From positions 1 through 7,768 of the forward strand of contig JAFNUQ010000242.1 of the NCBI GenBank assembly GCA_017383945.1: a stretch of DNA of 7,768 bases, written 5' to 3'. Shown in pieces: positions 6,808 to 7,768 of the stretch. Numbering within the stretch: the first letter of the stretch is position 1; every line of letters starts with the position of its first letter. Below the pieces are notes generated by a model that had not been told where the DNA came from, did not search any database, and worked only from the letters and a program-made list of their open reading frames with translations. The DNA is from Bacteroidales bacterium (GTDB taxonomy: Bacteria > Bacteroidota > Bacteroidia > Bacteroidales > UBA932). The position numbers and the translations under genes are program-made.

Positions 6808-7768
6808 TCAGAAAATCATATCCTCACCTTTGTAGAAGTCAAGCAAGCGCGTCTGGAAAAGACATTCGTAACGGGAGCGCAGAAGATCCGACTCTGCACG
6901 GAGGTAATTGTTCTTGGCGTCGTTGTATTCTGCAATCCCTGCCTTTCCGTTGAGATATTTCTCTTCTGTGAGTTGATAGTGTGCATGTGCACTATTGCGT
7001 GCTTCGCCGCTGCTCTTGTACTTCACTTGTGAGTTGAGCGCGTTATAGTAGGCCTGTTGAATCTCTTTGTAAAGGGCTTTTTTTACATTTTCCACCTGGA
7101 GCGCCTGATTGGTCCGGTTGAGTTTGGCGGAACGCAGGTTATTGCGCGTCGCAAAGCGGCTGAAAATCGGTATATTGAGAGAGAGTCCTATATACTGGCT
7201 GAAGTTGTTGCGCATCTGCTCTCCAAAAGTACCATAATTCATTTTTGAAGTCGTGTAGTAGTTTGAGCCAAGCCCGGCACTCAAAGACAGGCTCGGGAGG
7301 TAAGCTCCTTTGGCACTTGCTATCGCGATATCGGCGCGGTCAAGGGCGAGCTTTGCTGAAAGCACTGCAGGCTTGATGCCTTCCGCCCTGGCATAGATAT
7401 CTTCAGGGCTCATCAGCAGATCTGTCGCAAAATCATTCGATTGCGGGGCGACAATCGCAAAGCCCTCCGGCGAAGGGAGCTCAAGAAGCTGGGTGAGATC
7501 AAGTACTGCGATATTGAGATTTGCTTCTGCCTGAGTGAGGTTGACCACGCTTTGTGCAAGCGTCGCCCTTTGCGCCGCAATATCAGCTTCGCTCGCTTTG
7601 CCAATCTCCTTCTTTGCCTGCATCTGCTCCAGAAGCATCTGGTCGTGCTCAGTCTGAGCCTGAGCAACTTTCAGAAGTTCCTGATTATATAGAATCTGCA
7701 CATAGGCTTGGGCCACCGCCACACGGATATCATCTTTGGCCTTGGCTAGATCCATCATCGCAACTTCC
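6808..7768 (-). CDS. TolC-family outer-membrane efflux protein, 5' end outside window
   Basis: It would form the trimeric outer-membrane and periplasmic duct of a tripartite efflux or type I secretion system. About 319 C-terminal residues are visible. The frame stays open to the window edge, with E-V-A codons before the in-frame ATG at 7758, so that ATG is almost certainly internal. About 110-150 N-terminal residues, including the signal peptide, should lie beyond. The sequence shows the two-repeat OEP layout (PF02321). There is a long Ala/Gln/Glu-rich helical hairpin with the A-Q-A-Y pattern, then G-A-Y-L-P-S-L-S-L-S-A-G beginning the second repeat's beta segment. A second strand region, L-S-L-N-I-P-I-F-S-R-F, and a second helical hairpin (Q-Q-A-Y-Y-N-A-L) follow, with a short tail. 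The inner-membrane pump and adaptor genes are not in the window, so the transported substrate is unknown. It runs in the same direction as fucI with 39 bases between and no visible terminator. Confidence 0.9.
   Translation of the reverse strand, partial: EVAMMDLAKAKDDIRVAVAQAYVQILYNQELLKVAQAQTEHDQMLLEQMQAKKEIGKASEADIAAQRATLAQSVVNLTQAEANLNIAVLDLTQLLELPSPEGFAIVAPQSNDFATDLLMSPEDIYARAEGIKPAVLSAKLALDRADIAIASAKGAYLPSLSLSAGLGSNYYTTSKMNYGTFGEQMRNNFSQYIGLSLNIPIFSRFATRNNLRSAKLNRTNQALQVENVKKALYKEIQQAYYNALNSQVKYKSSGEARNSAHAHYQLTEEKYLNGKAGIAEYNDAKNNYLRAESDLLRSRYECLFQTRLLDFYKGEDMIF

Noticed and set aside
1..7768. Searched for tRNA or rRNA genes, CRISPR repeats, transposase or integrase genes, attachment sites and phage or defence genes.
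   Set aside because: No such sequence or protein motif was seen. The gaps are too short to hold most of them, and all long frames are accounted for by ordinary metabolic or transport genes.

Overview
The window looks like chromosomal DNA from a gut-type member of the Bacteroidota, most likely order Bacteroidales. Three things suggest this: a secreted PL11 rhamnogalacturonan lyase of the Bacteroides kind, an L-fucose gene set that uses a RhaM-type mutarotase, and the near absence of Shine-Dalgarno sequences before most genes. Genus cannot be read from the sequence. The window is densely coding and no intergenic gap exceeds about 65 bases. I found no rRNA, tRNA, CRISPR array, insertion sequence or prophage gene.

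Plus strand, positions 1-2453. A small membrane protein, probably cut at its 5' end, is followed directly by a 66-residue XRE/Cro-type regulator. The pair looks like a membrane protein plus HTH module. After 63 bases comes a signal-peptide-bearing 616-residue rhamnogalacturonan lyase, which would cut the rhamnogalacturonan-I backbone of pectin outside the cytoplasm.

Minus strand, positions 7768 down to 2504. Five genes run the same way with gaps of 39, 2, 1 and 26 bases: the C-terminal two thirds of a TolC-family outer-membrane efflux protein, L-fucose isomerase (fucI), an L-fucose:H+ symporter (fucP), a RhaM-family mutarotase and glutamate racemase (murI). The spacing suggests that fucI-fucP-mutarotase-murI is one transcript, possibly read through from the efflux gene. 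FucP would bring in fucose, the mutarotase would equilibrate its anomers and FucI would convert it to L-fuculose. The kinase and aldolase that complete the pathway are not in the window.

The two converging blocks meet at positions 2454-2503, where a 12-bp hairpin probably ends both transcripts. The most noteworthy points are the housekeeping cell-wall gene murI at the end of a sugar operon, a RhaM-fold enzyme filling the fucose mutarotase slot, and a moved acidic residue in the first helix of FucP. I did not find a convincing new biological system. These are variations on known families.
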